A stretch of DNA of 26,314 bases from Acanthaster planci (taxonomy: Eukaryota > Echinodermata > Asteroidea > Valvatida > Acanthasteridae): assembly GCF_001949145.1 (NCBI RefSeq), contig NW_019091456.1, positions 1 to 26,314 of the forward strand, written 5' to 3'. Of this stretch, positions 1-8,869 are shown piece after piece. The notes under the pieces are model-generated. The model searched no databases. It was not told the DNA's origin and saw nothing but the letters and a program-made list of their open reading frames with translations. The translations under genes and the position numbers were made by a program. The first letter of the stretch is position 1; each line of letters opens with the position of its first letter.

Positions 1-1253
1 ATGTCTTTCCATCGACAAGTTCAGGTAGTTTTCAAACCCAATCTTCTCCCCCCGGATCACATTAATTTCTCCTATCTTGGGGTTAACTGTCGTGTGTTCC
101 TCACTACTGAGTCAATCCGCTGCTTCGTCTGCGGAGAGTTTGGGCATATCAGTCGTTCCTGCAAGAAATAAAAACCACAAAATGTTCAGAATCCAGGAAC
201 CCTCCACCGGTTGTTACAAAAAAAAAAAGCTGACTCTCCTAAAGCTTCCGGCTCCCCCCCCCTCGGGGCCTGGTCGGGGCTGACTCGGCCGGCGGTCCCC
301 GCTCCCGGTGGGGCTTTGGCGGGGGCCGGAGCGCCCGCCGTTGGTGGCGGTGGGAGTCGGGCCGCTGGGCCTGCCCCGCTCGGGTCTCCTCCCCCTGCCC
401 TCGCGGGTCCCGGTGAGCGTGTCGTTGTGTCTGCCCTGTCGTCCCCGATTCAGGTGGACGACATAGACATGGGCACTATGGAATCTTCTCAGAGCTTTTG
501 GGGTTCTCCGCCTGCTCCGAGAAGATTATATTCTGAGGCGATCACTAAGCGTAAGCACTCTCCTGAGAAACCTGAAAACACATCACGTTTGATCCCTCTT
601 AAATTACCGGTCCCACACAAATTGCAGAAATCTAGTTCCGTCACTCTTTCCCAGGCTATTGATGACACACCTAGTCATACTGCACAAACACTCATGCCCT
701 CACCACTCTCTCACCCTGCTGGGGGGTTCTCCCATATCTCTGTTCAGAATGCCAACACTACCCCAACTCCGAAACCCAACCCTACCCGTACGAGTACCGT
801 CATCCCTCCCTCCACCTCGAAACCCCCCCTGTCCCCAAACCCACTCCTGTTCCCACCCCCACCCCCGTCCTTACCCCCACCCCCATCCCTACACCCACTC
901 CCTCCTCTTCCTTAGCTATTCCCGAAACTCCGTGTACCCAAATGTCGATTTCGCCCAAACCCTCTGCAGACAATGACAGCGAGTGGGAGGATGACGAGGA
1001 ACATTATCCTTCAGTCCTCCCAATGGGGAACCAACCCCTCAATCACAGTGAATTGGTTAAATTTCTCAGCACGGTCAAAAATCAGCGTAGGCCAAAAGAA
1101 ACTGCTGGGAATTTTACTCAAAATCTACCCGGACCTGTCAGGCAACTCAAACCACTCCGAAACAGCTCAGTTCTTCACAACGCCATGCAGCAGAGGAAAC
1201 TAGAAGAGAAAAATTGCTCGTTATCCTTTGTAAGAATTACGTTGGTTTGGTAA
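1..1253 (+). pseudogene. LINE ORF1 (gag-like, zinc knuckle, proline-rich), broken
   Basis: ORF1 proteins of LINEs bind the element's RNA. Frame 1 is open from the window edge and encodes a CCHC knuckle at 121-162 (C-x2-C-x4-H-x4-C, starting CFVCGEFGH). A TAA stop follows at 169-171, and the same frame then reopens to a TAG at 913-915. This second part is rich in proline, glycine and alanine (about 240-420) and then very C-rich (about 790-910). The C-terminal part continues in another frame from about 903, with an acidic stretch (DSEWEDDEEH) and an LxKFL segment, and ends at TAA 1251-1253. A frameshift therefore lies in the C-rich tract. The ATG at position 1 is only the window edge, not a demonstrated start. 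Two lesions make it a pseudogene. Confidence 0.75.
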
Positions 1254-1255
1254 TG
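1251..1255 (+). promoter_or_regulatory. TAATG stop-start overlap of LINE ORF1 and ORF2
   Basis: The ORF1 stop (TAA 1251-1253) shares its last A with the ATG (1253-1255) that opens the endonuclease frame. In SART1-type LINEs a UAAUG overlap is known to support termination-reinitiation translation of ORF2. The overlap is seen directly; function in this family is inferred. Confidence 0.6.
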
Positions 1256-1540
1256 GCACTGTCAGTTATCACGCTTAACACTGGAGGTTGTTGCAATTTA
1301 ACCCGCAACACTTCCTTGAGGGAATATTTTGATCGCGTCTCTCCTTGCAGTGATATCATTCTCTTGCAGGAGACGTATAATATCACTGCCACTCATCCCT
1401 GTTGGAAACATTGGTCTAATTACACTCCCCTTTGTGCTCCAGGACACGCCCCTGGTTCTGGTGTCACTTGTAAACAAAAATATTGACGTTTTAGCCTCCA
1501 GTGTTATCTGTGACGATTATGTTCTTTTCGTTAATTAAAG
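1253..1540 (+). pseudogene. LINE ORF2 5' fragment: start of apurinic-type endonuclease domain
   Basis: The endonuclease of LINE ORF2 nicks target DNA to prime reverse transcription. The frame opening at 1253 starts with a short strand ending in LNTGG, the usual first motif of the exonuclease-endonuclease-phosphatase fold (N near the N-terminus). It then has the DIILLQET block, whose E is the metal-binding glutamate. The frame stops at 1484-1486. Homologous-looking sequence resumes in another frame from about 1465 (LVNKNIDVLASSV) to a stop at 1536-1538, so there is a frameshift near 1465. The remaining two thirds of the domain, with its D-x-N and SDH motifs, are absent. Confidence 0.7.
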
Positions 1541-2832
1541 TTCATTTAAATAATCAAAAACCAGACAAAGGTGGACTTGGCCTAGCCTACCTCCAAGCAC
1601 GAAGCCTCGCCTTCAGATTCAATCGCATACAGTGGTTTGTTCAGTTTAATTCTCATCCTTGCTTTCTTCTAATGACTCACAATCTTCAACAATCTCAACA
1701 ACTAAATCTTGGGTACCAAATTTTCTTTATTGACCTCGATAATAAATTTTTCACGAGTGTCCCTCTCTTCTATAGCGAGGTTCTGCGTGCTTGGATAGCC
1801 ATGGGAGCTCAAATGGAAACACCCCCAGATTCGGTCAACCACGTTGTTAATCTTCCTCTTAATCATTCCAAGTTAATTAATTATTCGGCCAGGCACGCGG
1901 CTTTCTCCGCCCGTCTCTTCACGGATCGTATTCGTCTTGTCAAAGAAATAATCAACCCGAGGACTGGCGCCTGGCTTCGAGCAGAAGACCTCCAATTCCC
2001 TTCATCTTCCGTCAGACCTCCATCCTACCGGCTCCTTCAGAACGAACTCTCTCGCCTGCACCACGCTCTTCAACGCATTTTTTCTTCAGTCTTCGTTTCT
2101 ACCGGCGTCCGCAGAGGACCGGGGCGTCTTCCGGACTTTTCGCCGCCTGACACGCCTGGCCTGGTCCTCGTGGATGCTGACACCGACGTCCTCTCCCTCT
2201 CTTCAAACATTTTCTATGGGAGACTTTTATCATCTGTACATGATCTGTCGTCCTTCACATCAATGCATTGGCATGAACTTGGTTTCCTCCCTCCTCCGTA
2301 CGCCATCCCTTGGAAAGTTATCTACCACCTGCCGACATCCAAGAAGGGTTCCAGATCTTCCACAACATACTTCCGTCTCTTCCTGTTCTCCATCATCTGA
2401 ATCTGGCAATATCTCCCGTCTGTGGCTGGTGCGGCGATAGAGGCACCACACAACACCTCTTCATCACTTGTCCTTCTATCCAACCAGCGCTCAATCTGCT
2501 TCATCAACTTCTTCAGTGCATTTTTCCCGACGTTAAATTGAACTTTGTCATTTATTGAGGACTTTTTTCCTACGCTCGGGGCTGGGCCAGAGAAGCCGTG
2601 TGCCTAGCAAATCACCTCATCATAAGTTTTAAAAATGTTATTTATTGGTTGCATAGAAGAAGTAATTTCAGTTCTCCTCTTACTGTTTGGGCTTATCGTT
2701 TAAAGGTTAAGATTATTTTAGACTATAATTATTATAAGTTCAATGATTCTCTTGACATTTTTCTTTCTAAATGGTCAATCAACAACGCTTTTTTTCTTTT
2801 GCAAAACAATAAGTTGACGTGGTTGATCTGAT
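1541..2832 (+). pseudogene. LINE ORF2 C-terminal region with zinc motif, frameshifted
   Basis: This is the region after the reverse-transcriptase core in L1/Tx1-like ORF2. Frame 1 is open from 1501 to 2400. It holds KPDKGGLGLAYLQARSLAF (about 1560-1615), typical of the post-RT connection, and NPRTGAWLRAEDL further on. Near 2345 the coding sense moves to frame 3, giving LPTS then FQIFHNILPSLPVLHHL and the zinc motif C-x2-C-x7-H-x4-C (2421-2471), similar to the zf-RVT type. A TGA at 2556-2558 interrupts it. The same frame continues through SYARGWAREAVCLANHLI and a terminal block with FLSKWSINNAF to the stop near 2832. The RT catalytic motifs are absent. Damage: one frameshift, one stop, one large 5' deletion. 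Confidence 0.8.
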
Positions 2833-3145
2833 CTGGTTAGTCCCAATGTTTTTCTTTTCTTTTTTTTCTGCTTCTGTTGGGTCAGTGTCTTTAACCTTTC
2901 CGGGTCTGTGGTGTGCGGATAGGACTCGCAATTCACAGCGAGATGCGACGACCTTTGTCGTCATCCACACCCACTACCCTGCACGGGGACTGGCAGTGGG
3001 CACAAGTTGCTCACACCCTGTCGCCAAGTCCCCATGCTTTCCCTTTTCCCCTCCCCCTCCCTCCTAAAGACACGGATCCTACCTTTTTGTGCTCGTTTCC
3101 TGTATTTTTGTTTATTTCTAATTGCAATCAATAAGTTGCTTCTTT
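2833..3145 (+). other. Probable 3' untranslated tail of the LINE
   Basis: Non-coding sequence after the last ORF2 codons, pyrimidine-rich at both ends, with a GC-richer middle (2900-3060) and an AATAAG-like signal near 3129. The end is a guess from the composition change to AT-rich DNA. Confidence 0.4.
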
Positions 3146-3558
3146 ACAGTTCATGGGTTCACTTAAATCTTTAACCCACTGGTAAATTAAATTATATTCC
3201 AAATTAATTCATGTCAAAATTGTTAATTCCTTTCTAAGACATGTAAATTGTAAACTACTCTTTTGTTCATTACTGGTTACAAATGTCCTTGTTTAATAAT
3301 GAAATCTATTGTTTATTAATTTAAAATTAACCTTTTAATTTGTGTACATTTGTGTTTATGCTCTTTTTGTTTGATATTGGAACAGAAATAAAGATCCTTC
3401 TTGAAAAGTAAAGTACAATTAATATATTTATTTTTTTCTTTATTCTTACTGAGAGTCCGTTTCTGACAAGATATTATTATATTATTATATTCGTACTTCA
3501 TACAAATTCATCTTTAAACGGATGTGTAACCATTTTAAACAGAGATGTGAAACGCGTA
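3146..3558. other. AT-rich intergenic DNA or DIRS 3' flank
   Basis: No coding signal. It has a short ATT-type run (3473-3491) and two occurrences of TCTGACAAGAT (near 3457 and 3561), the second overlapping the recombinase end. DIRS-like elements carry terminal and internal complementary repeats, but I could not match this stretch convincingly to the other flank near 6800-7300. Confidence 0.3.
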
Positions 3559-4545
3559 TTAGTCTGACAAGATCGTGGAAGAAATGGCCAATCTCTGTTC
3601 CAAATCTCTATGAACATATCTGTTTTTTGCTACGCTAGTTTTCCATCGACCATGTTGCATAATACAGTCTTCCAAAATTGCATTATTTGCAAGGTGCGAT
3701 GCTCCTCCAGATCTGAGGCTATGGAGGCCATAGGCTTTGGGTTCTTGAACCTCTATTTCCTTGCATCTAGAAATCTCCACGTGTGGAATAGCTGAGAACT
3801 TTATGTGGTAAAGGTTTATAAGAATTGGTACTGGATAGGTAAGAAAGAGGGGTGCAAATGAACGCATCTATGCCAATATGAATTCCACATTCATACATGT
3901 ATCTTGACAACAAAGAAAACGGTGAATATTTATCATGCGAGTTAACTAGATAAGCAGTACTTCCTTCCCTAAATACGTCAGTTTTGGACCGGGAAATAAA
4001 TATACTTAATCCTTTATCAAGCGGTAACAAAGTTAAATGACTGGCTTTTAGCTGCGCTAATTCATCATCTCTGAACATCAGTGCGTATTTAAGAGAGACA
4101 TAAGTAGCGGTCCTTAGTTCTATCAGTTTGTTATTTTCACCACCAAGTTTGTCTATGATAGCCTTAACTTGATTTGATGACAATGGGAGCTTCTGTTCGG
4201 GCGGCTTATAAAGATTCTTCCTACCACTCATACCGATTTGTTGTAAAATGGGAGCATCCATGGGGTTGGGGTTGGAATCGACGAGTGAGTGTAGCCATCT
4301 GAGAGAGGCGGCTGTAGAAATGAAAGAACTGTCCAAGTTATATTCTGACCTTTTATCAACTAGGTATGCTGCAATGATTTCATCTTGGGCAGGAAGAATA
4401 ATTTTAAATTTTCTAAATCAACTAAAAAATTGTTTACATTTATAAAGGTAAGAAATTATTGTTCCGTCGGCCTTCGCAAATATTGTGTCTTGAAAAATTT
4501 GCCTCTTGACGTCTTGCAAAGTCAAGGGGAAGTCTTTCCAAAATG
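3559..4545 (-). pseudogene. DIRS-type tyrosine recombinase, frameshifted
   Basis: This enzyme would insert the circular cDNA by site-specific recombination. On the minus strand an N-terminal helical SAM-like part (about 4545-4200) holds one TGA stop within the phrase KCKQFFS-stop-FRKF (near 4420), probably once a TGG tryptophan. The catalytic domain follows: box I arginine in FRDDELAQL (near 4065), SKTDVFREG with a candidate lysine, then after a frameshift near 3790 the H-x-x-R motif HSLRSGG, HGRW, and RYVHRDL with the nucleophilic tyrosine. It ends at TAA 3559-3561. All signature residues (R, H-x-x-R, H/W, Y) are still visible although the frame is broken. Confidence 0.85.
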
Positions 4546-4649
4546 GTTGATTGTAAATAATCTGTCATGCCAAAGAAAAATAAAACACGGTTAACTACAT
4601 TGGGTTAAATCTAACTTGACTGCACATATTACTCCAGAAAATTCGGAGG

Positions 4650-5593
4650 AACCTAGAAGGGAATTCTAATTCTAAGAGGGCCACCATGAAATACGAGAGT
4701 TCCCTTGCCTTTGCATGCGTGTATATGTTTGAGAACGGAAGGATTAATGAGAATTACAGGAGGAACTAAGAGGCAATTTTCTCCTGACCAATTTTGTGCA
4801 AAAGCGTCTACTCCGTCGGTACCAGGATTCCAGAATCTCGAATAAAATCGTGGAAATTTAGTGTTGTTTCCACACGCAAAACAATCTATCGTAAAAGGAC
4901 CCTATTGGTCTGAATCTGAAACAAACGATAGAGATCATCCAGTCATCTGTATCTATGAGTCTGCTTACCAAATCTGCTTGCTCGTTTGCTGAACTTCTAT
5001 GGGCTAATCTTATTCTTCAAACAGGTTTGGAAAATACCTAAAGAAAGATCCTGTAAGTCCGCTTACATGCTGCCTACTTCAATAATTCTAGATGCGGACT
5101 GACTATCTGTAAAAATATTAAGTTGGGAATTTTGAATGATTGGCAAGAAAGAGGTGATGGCAAATAATATGGTGTTCAGTTTTCGCCAAGTAGAGCCTTT
5201 TCTAGACTCGGCTTCCGACCACAGTTTATGTGCAGTATGTACATCGTTGCAGACTACTGCTCCTGAATCTATGGAACTACCGTCACAACATATAATTTTG
5301 CTTACAGTATTTAAGGTAAATAAATTCCTGACATTTAGAGTGACAACATTATCTTTCCAAAACTTTATCTCGTTACTGCAAACCAAATCTAAGCATATAA
5401 CATCATCTTCATCTGAAGAAAGTGCAATCTTCATCTGACAGTTCCTAGTCCACAACCAAGTTAAGTTTCCACAAACTGGACTTAAGGAAATAATTTGACA
5501 AACAAAAGAATGCAGTTTGCGGATTGTTATAGAACGCGCTTCTTGAATCTCTGATACTGCTCTCATGATCTTATCTGTTCTCCTAGACAGCAC
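4650..5593 (-). pseudogene. DIRS-type RNase H and connection domain, broken
   Basis: RNase H removes the RNA strand after reverse transcription. Minus-strand motifs are CCDGSSIDSGAVVC (first catalytic aspartate region), EAESRKGSTWRKL, and FTDSQSASRIIEVGSM, with an in-frame TAA at 5063-5065. The position usually occupied by glutamate in the W-R-E-L block reads lysine (WRKL), so the catalytic set looks incomplete. The frame then continues as ADLQDLSLGIFQTCLKNKI. After a shift near 5010 it gives SSANEQADLVSRLIDTDDW, the N-x-x-A-D / DxDDW block of this family, and after another shift near 4870, RFWNPGTDGVDAFAQNW and PPVILINPSVLKHI. These are typical of the DIRS connection to the recombinase. Confidence 0.8.
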
Positions 5594-6376
5594 CTTCAGC
5601 GTTCCATGTCATGCCTAACCATTCAACAATAGTGGAAGGATCCCATTTGCTTTTTTCGACATTGTATACGAATCCAGCTCTCAAAGGGTCAATCCTAACA
5701 TGTTTGGATACTTCTTTTGCAAATGAAAAATCAGTTTCTATGCTATCAGAAAATCTGGGGACTACTACAAAACCATCATCTAGATATTGAGCTACAAAGA
5801 TGCCGGAGGCTCTCCAATGTGTGACAAGAGGCTTGAGTATTTTAGTAAAGAGCAAGTGAGTAGATGTTAAACCAAAAGGCAATACATTAAATTCAAAATA
5901 TCTACGGACTCCTTCAATAATCCAGGAAAATCCCAAGTATTTTGATAGTCAAAGGATATATCTAAATGGTGGTAGCCTGATTTCAAATCAAAAGTGAAAA
6001 TGAAGGCGTCTTTCGAAATGTCCTGCAATCCTATTTTCCAATCATCGAGCTTGAAGTGTGTTTTCTGGACAAAGTTGTTAAGTCTACTCAAATCCAAAAT
6101 TAGTCTCTTTTTGCCAGAGGCTTGCTGAGCCACTGATAGAGAACTAATAATATATGATGGTTGATTCTTAGTAATTCTGTTAGAAGATATAGTTACAAAA
6201 TCATATTCCATTCTAGCTGATCTATTGTCGTCAAGAAACATATGAGGTGGGTCATCAATGAAAGGGATCCTATATCCTTCGTTTTTAACCGATTTGACCA
6301 CGGCAGAGGCTCCAATAAATGACCAAAATTCAAAATGGTTGGCTAATCTGCCTTTGACTGCAATCTGATTTGAATC
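5583..6376 (-). pseudogene. DIRS-type reverse transcriptase, frameshifted
   Basis: The minus-strand frame is open from 6376, just after a stop at 6377-6379. It begins with GRLANHFEFWSFIGAS, the usual N-terminal block of DIRS-type RTs. KKRLILDLSRLNNFV and FTFDLKSGYHHLDI (first catalytic aspartate) follow. A frameshift lies near 5930; beyond it come YFEFNVLPFGLTS, LFTKILKPL and the catalytic box YLDDG (near 5790), then EWLGMTWN. The frame stops at 5583-5585, and the RNase H part continues in a different frame from about 5593. Catalytic residues are kept but the frame is lost, so no full-length product is expected. Confidence 0.88.
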
Positions 6377-6466
6377 TTAAAACACATGTATGTGAACTGT
6401 AATTGCACCGTATCTGTAACACATCACTAAAATTGTCGTCTAGATTCTTTATGCGAACATCAGACG

Positions 6467-6501
6467 GAAGACTGGGATGCTCCTGCGGCATCCCAGTCTT
6501 C
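6467..6501. repeat. Perfect 14-bp inverted repeat with 7-nt loop
   Basis: GAAGACTGGGATGC at 6467-6480 is followed after 7 bases by its exact reverse complement at 6488-6501. It lies between the gag-like piece and the RT of the DIRS element. Confidence 0.85.
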
Positions 6502-6597
6502 TAGGCTCTGATCTAGGCTCGGTATTGGACGCACTTGTGGGAATGGGTAACTGTGTGCGGCGCCATCGAAGTCAGGGTACAGTGAGGATGGGTATCA

Positions 6598-6800
6598 TTA
6601 GCGGTGTGAGATCGCTGGAAGATCGGGGCTTGCCGAGGGATGTTTCTGGTAGGGAAACTGTTGTATCCGATTCCAAGAGCGGCTCTCGCTCTCGTTCTGA
6701 CACGGGAAGAGAATGGCCCTGTGCTGAACGCAAGGGGGGTACTGCTTGGCCCAATGGCCTGGCATCCCGCAGCTGTAGCAAGTGTCAGCATTCGACAAGC
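6598..6800 (-). pseudogene. DIRS gag-like zinc-knuckle fragment
   Basis: The minus-strand frame reads ADTCYSCGMPGHWAKQYPPC. This is a retroviral-type zinc knuckle C-x2-C-x4-H-x4 in which the fourth ligand position is tyrosine (cysteine expected), with a nearby cysteine three residues later. Similar knuckles sit in gag-like proteins of DIRS and LTR elements. The open stretch ends at stops about 6598. Immediately upstream on this strand is a pyrimidine-rich run ending in TTTTTTGCTCAG, which looks like a splice acceptor. The piece may therefore be an exon of an intron-containing element, or chance. Ownership by the DIRS copy is inferred from position and strand. Confidence 0.5.
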
Positions 6801-7589
6801 CTGAGCAAAAAATAACAAAAAGAACACAAACAAAAAGAAGGCCCCCAGAAAAGAAAATTTATACCCAAAATAATAGCTAAAATTAAAAGCAGAATAAATA
6901 TGCGAATACAAATTAAACAAAACGAAAGAATTCGAATAAATATAAAAAACCACAATAACAATTAAACGCAAATATTGACGATCGAGAGTTTACGTGCGAG
7001 TTGGGGTGGGCGGGGGAGGTTTAAGGTTTTGTCAAACTGATCTTTGAATTTCTCAGATAAAGCTTCAGTACTAAAAGAGTTTGACTGACCTGTTTAGCCT
7101 GAACTGACCTTCTTTCGCTCGATCGACGCTATTTATCGTGGTATGCATCACAAGGCTTTATGATAAGGCACAAGTACACATGACAGTAAGAGCCGAATAG
7201 GACGCGCCTGATCCAGTGACTACGATGCGGGAAAGATGACGCAGTGATCTGAACGTCCAAACGAATCAAACTTCACCTGCACGCCACAGTTGTAGCTGAG
7301 TAAGCACTGTGGTTGGTTCAGGTTAGCGCATTTTTATTGTTTCTTTACAAATAATAAGATTCTGGCTAATTGTTGATTGAAGACAAGGACGTTAACGAAC
7401 TTTATAAATTGATGCATTACCTAATTTATTGTTCATTTGTGAGGCAAATTGGAATGTCAATTTATGATCGCTTGTGTAAATAATCGCGTAAAAATATTTG
7501 CCGGAGTTGACAAACCAATACTGCATGTTGTGGGTCAACGTTACGAGCAATTTCTTTTGATAAATATCACTTGATTGGTTAGTTGTATG
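6801..7589. other. Non-coding, A-rich then mixed
   Basis: 6801-6965 is A-rich on the plus strand with no coding signal. 6966-7589 shows no ORF of note, no recognised repeat and no RNA gene. It may include the 5' flank of the DIRS element. Confidence 0.3.
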
Positions 7590-7870
7590 GCGAGTAACCA
7601 CAGCCTGGGACCGAAGAGTAAATTCCAGTCAGGGACTGGCGGGGTGAACTAAGTGACTTCCGGTCAGGTACTAGCCGAGTAAATTGAGTCATTACAGTCA
7701 GGGACTGGCGGAGAAATCCCGGTCTGGGGCCGCTAAGTAACCACAGCCTGCGGCTGAGGAGTAAATTCCATTCAGGGACTGGCGGAGTAATCTGAGTAAC
7801 TTCCAGTCAAGGACTGACGGGGTGAACTAAGTAACTGAATAATTCTGGGAGCCGGAGTAAACCGAGTTGG
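7590..7870. repeat. Degenerate ~35-bp minisatellite with 143-bp higher-order period
   Basis: A motif close to CCAGTCAGGGACTGGCGG, followed by a GAGTAA/GTGAACTAAGTAAC-type spacer, recurs with the CAGGGACT core (or a variant) at 7630, 7665, 7699, 7773 and 7808, i.e. about every 35 bp. Flanking units such as CACAGCCTGGGACCG are more diverged. GTAACCACAGCCTG occurs at 7594 and again 143 bp later, and other landmarks (GAGTAAATTCCA, CAGGGACTGGCGG) share that 143-bp offset, so four-monomer blocks were duplicated. The core contains CCAGTC-AGG-GACTGG, a 6-bp stem with a 3-nt loop. Confidence 0.8.
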
Positions 7871-8541
7871 AAGTTGAGACGCTTGCAACTGATGGTGCCA
7901 AGGATAGCCAAGCGAAATTGAGATGCGTAGATGGTCTTCTAGAATAAATTAGAGTACCACCCAAAAGAAAGCGTGTTCGTTGTTCACTCTGTCTGTACCC
8001 CGTCCAAGCTGTCTGGTTGTATTTTTCAACCAAACGGATCCGGGAAATATCAATTTATTGTGACACGGCATTCAGATTTTTTCAAGCTGACTGCTGCCGT
8101 GCAAGAGCGCCCTCTATAACCCCCGCCCTGGCCGCCGCGTAACAAATGCAAAGTGTCAGCAATTACACCCACAGGCTTGCCAATAAAGAATGAAGGGGGA
8201 TGGTATATATGGTATGGCACTCAGATTATTTTCAAATGCATAATGTTTTTCCCTACCTTGCGAATTGAACTCATATTTAGGAACCATTAGCTCAATTCAA
8301 GAGCCATAAATAATTAATGTACATGTAAATCACTGTTGAAATTGTAACCCTACCCTCCCCTCGATCAGCCTGGCATTTAGTGTCATATCCAGGTCTGTAT
8401 AGGGAGAGGGGGAAATATTTTTCCAAAGGCAGCTGTTCTTATTTTAGCAATACTTTTGATAAATCTCCTGAACAAATAATTCGTTAAAAAGTCTCTGAGA
8501 ACAGCGATGAAATGAGACGTCATCTGAGGTCATGTGACATG
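7871..8541. other. Non-coding DNA, nothing recognised
   Basis: No coding signal, tRNA or clear repeat was found. Confidence 0.3.
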
Positions 8542-8862
8542 CAGGGGCATAAATCCTGGGGGATGGGGGTATATATCCCCCACTTTTTCGGGGGGGGTTG
8601 GGCTATTGAATTATCCCTTCACTTTTTGTGGTGACCAAAAAAAAAAAAAATCGGATTTTGAAGAATTGTTCAGACTTACGACAACTAACGTGCATTCCAT
8701 ATCACTCAAAATTTTTAAAGCCACAATATACAATTTTGAATGCATAATCATCGACCATGTAGAGTCACGTGGTGTCCCCCCTTCAACTTTTCATGGCTGG
8801 GCAAGTCATCCCCCCTCCCCATCCACCCCCCCCCCAATTTCCGGCACAGATTTACGCCACTG
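8542..8862. mobile_element. hAT-like MITE, about 320 bp
   Basis: The left end reads CAGGGGCATAAATC and the right end, reverse-complemented, reads CAGTGGCGTAAATC. These are imperfect terminal inverted repeats of the CAG-G/T-GGCG type common in hAT elements. The interior has G-rich and C-rich runs near the ends and no transposase. An 8-bp target duplication is expected for hAT; the flanks do not give a clean one (GTGACATG left, ATGACTTG starting three bases beyond the right end, 6 of 8 alike). Length and ends are fairly secure, class less so. Confidence 0.6.
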
Positions 8863-8869
8863 ATGATGA

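Larger units (their letters stand above)
1..3145 (+). mobile_element. Decayed, internally deleted non-LTR retrotransposon (L1/Tx1-like LINE)
   Basis: The parts of a two-ORF LINE occur in order: ORF1 with a CCHC zinc knuckle, an ORF1/ORF2 stop-start overlap, the start of an apurinic-type endonuclease, then the ORF2 C-terminal region with a CCHC-like zinc motif and a 3' untranslated tail. The rest of the endonuclease and the whole reverse-transcriptase core are missing between about 1540 and 1560, so the copy cannot be autonomous. Frameshifts and stops show it is old. The 5' end lies outside the window. Assignment to the L1/Tx1 group rests on the ORF2 C-terminal pattern (a GGLGL block, a zinc motif, then a segment ending in a W-x2-N motif) and is an inference. 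The 3' boundary is approximate; no target-site duplication could be placed. Confidence 0.85.
3559..6800 (-). mobile_element. Decayed DIRS-like (tyrosine-recombinase) retrotransposon
   Basis: Read on the minus strand, the order is a zinc-knuckle gag-like piece, reverse transcriptase, RNase H plus connection domain, then tyrosine recombinase. This is the DIRS order; LTR elements would have a DDE integrase instead. The RT and connection sequences match the style of the RT_DIRS1 and RNase_HI_RT_DIRS1 families, as judged from motifs. All ORFs are broken by stops and frameshifts, so the copy is dead. The split or inverted terminal repeats expected of DIRS were not located, so the ends given are coding limits, not element limits. 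Confidence 0.85.

Noticed and set aside
2819-3067. Short plus-strand ORF in the LINE tail
   Set aside because: It lies in the probable 3' untranslated region, has low-complexity F/P runs and no family-like pattern.
6477-6815. 112-codon plus-strand ORF over the gag fragment
   Set aside because: It is antisense to the zinc-knuckle piece and has no recognisable domain.
6513-6971. 152-codon minus-strand ORF with a hydrophobic N-terminus
   Set aside because: The hydrophobic part is the translation of a T-rich tract; the zinc knuckle in an adjacent frame explains the coding signal there.
7600-7870. Possible CRISPR-like array from regularly spaced repeats
   Set aside because: The spacers are themselves repetitive and the sequence is eukaryotic; it is a degenerate minisatellite.
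8534-8863. 109-codon ORF
   Set aside because: It coincides with the hAT-like MITE and reads through its G-rich and C-rich runs.
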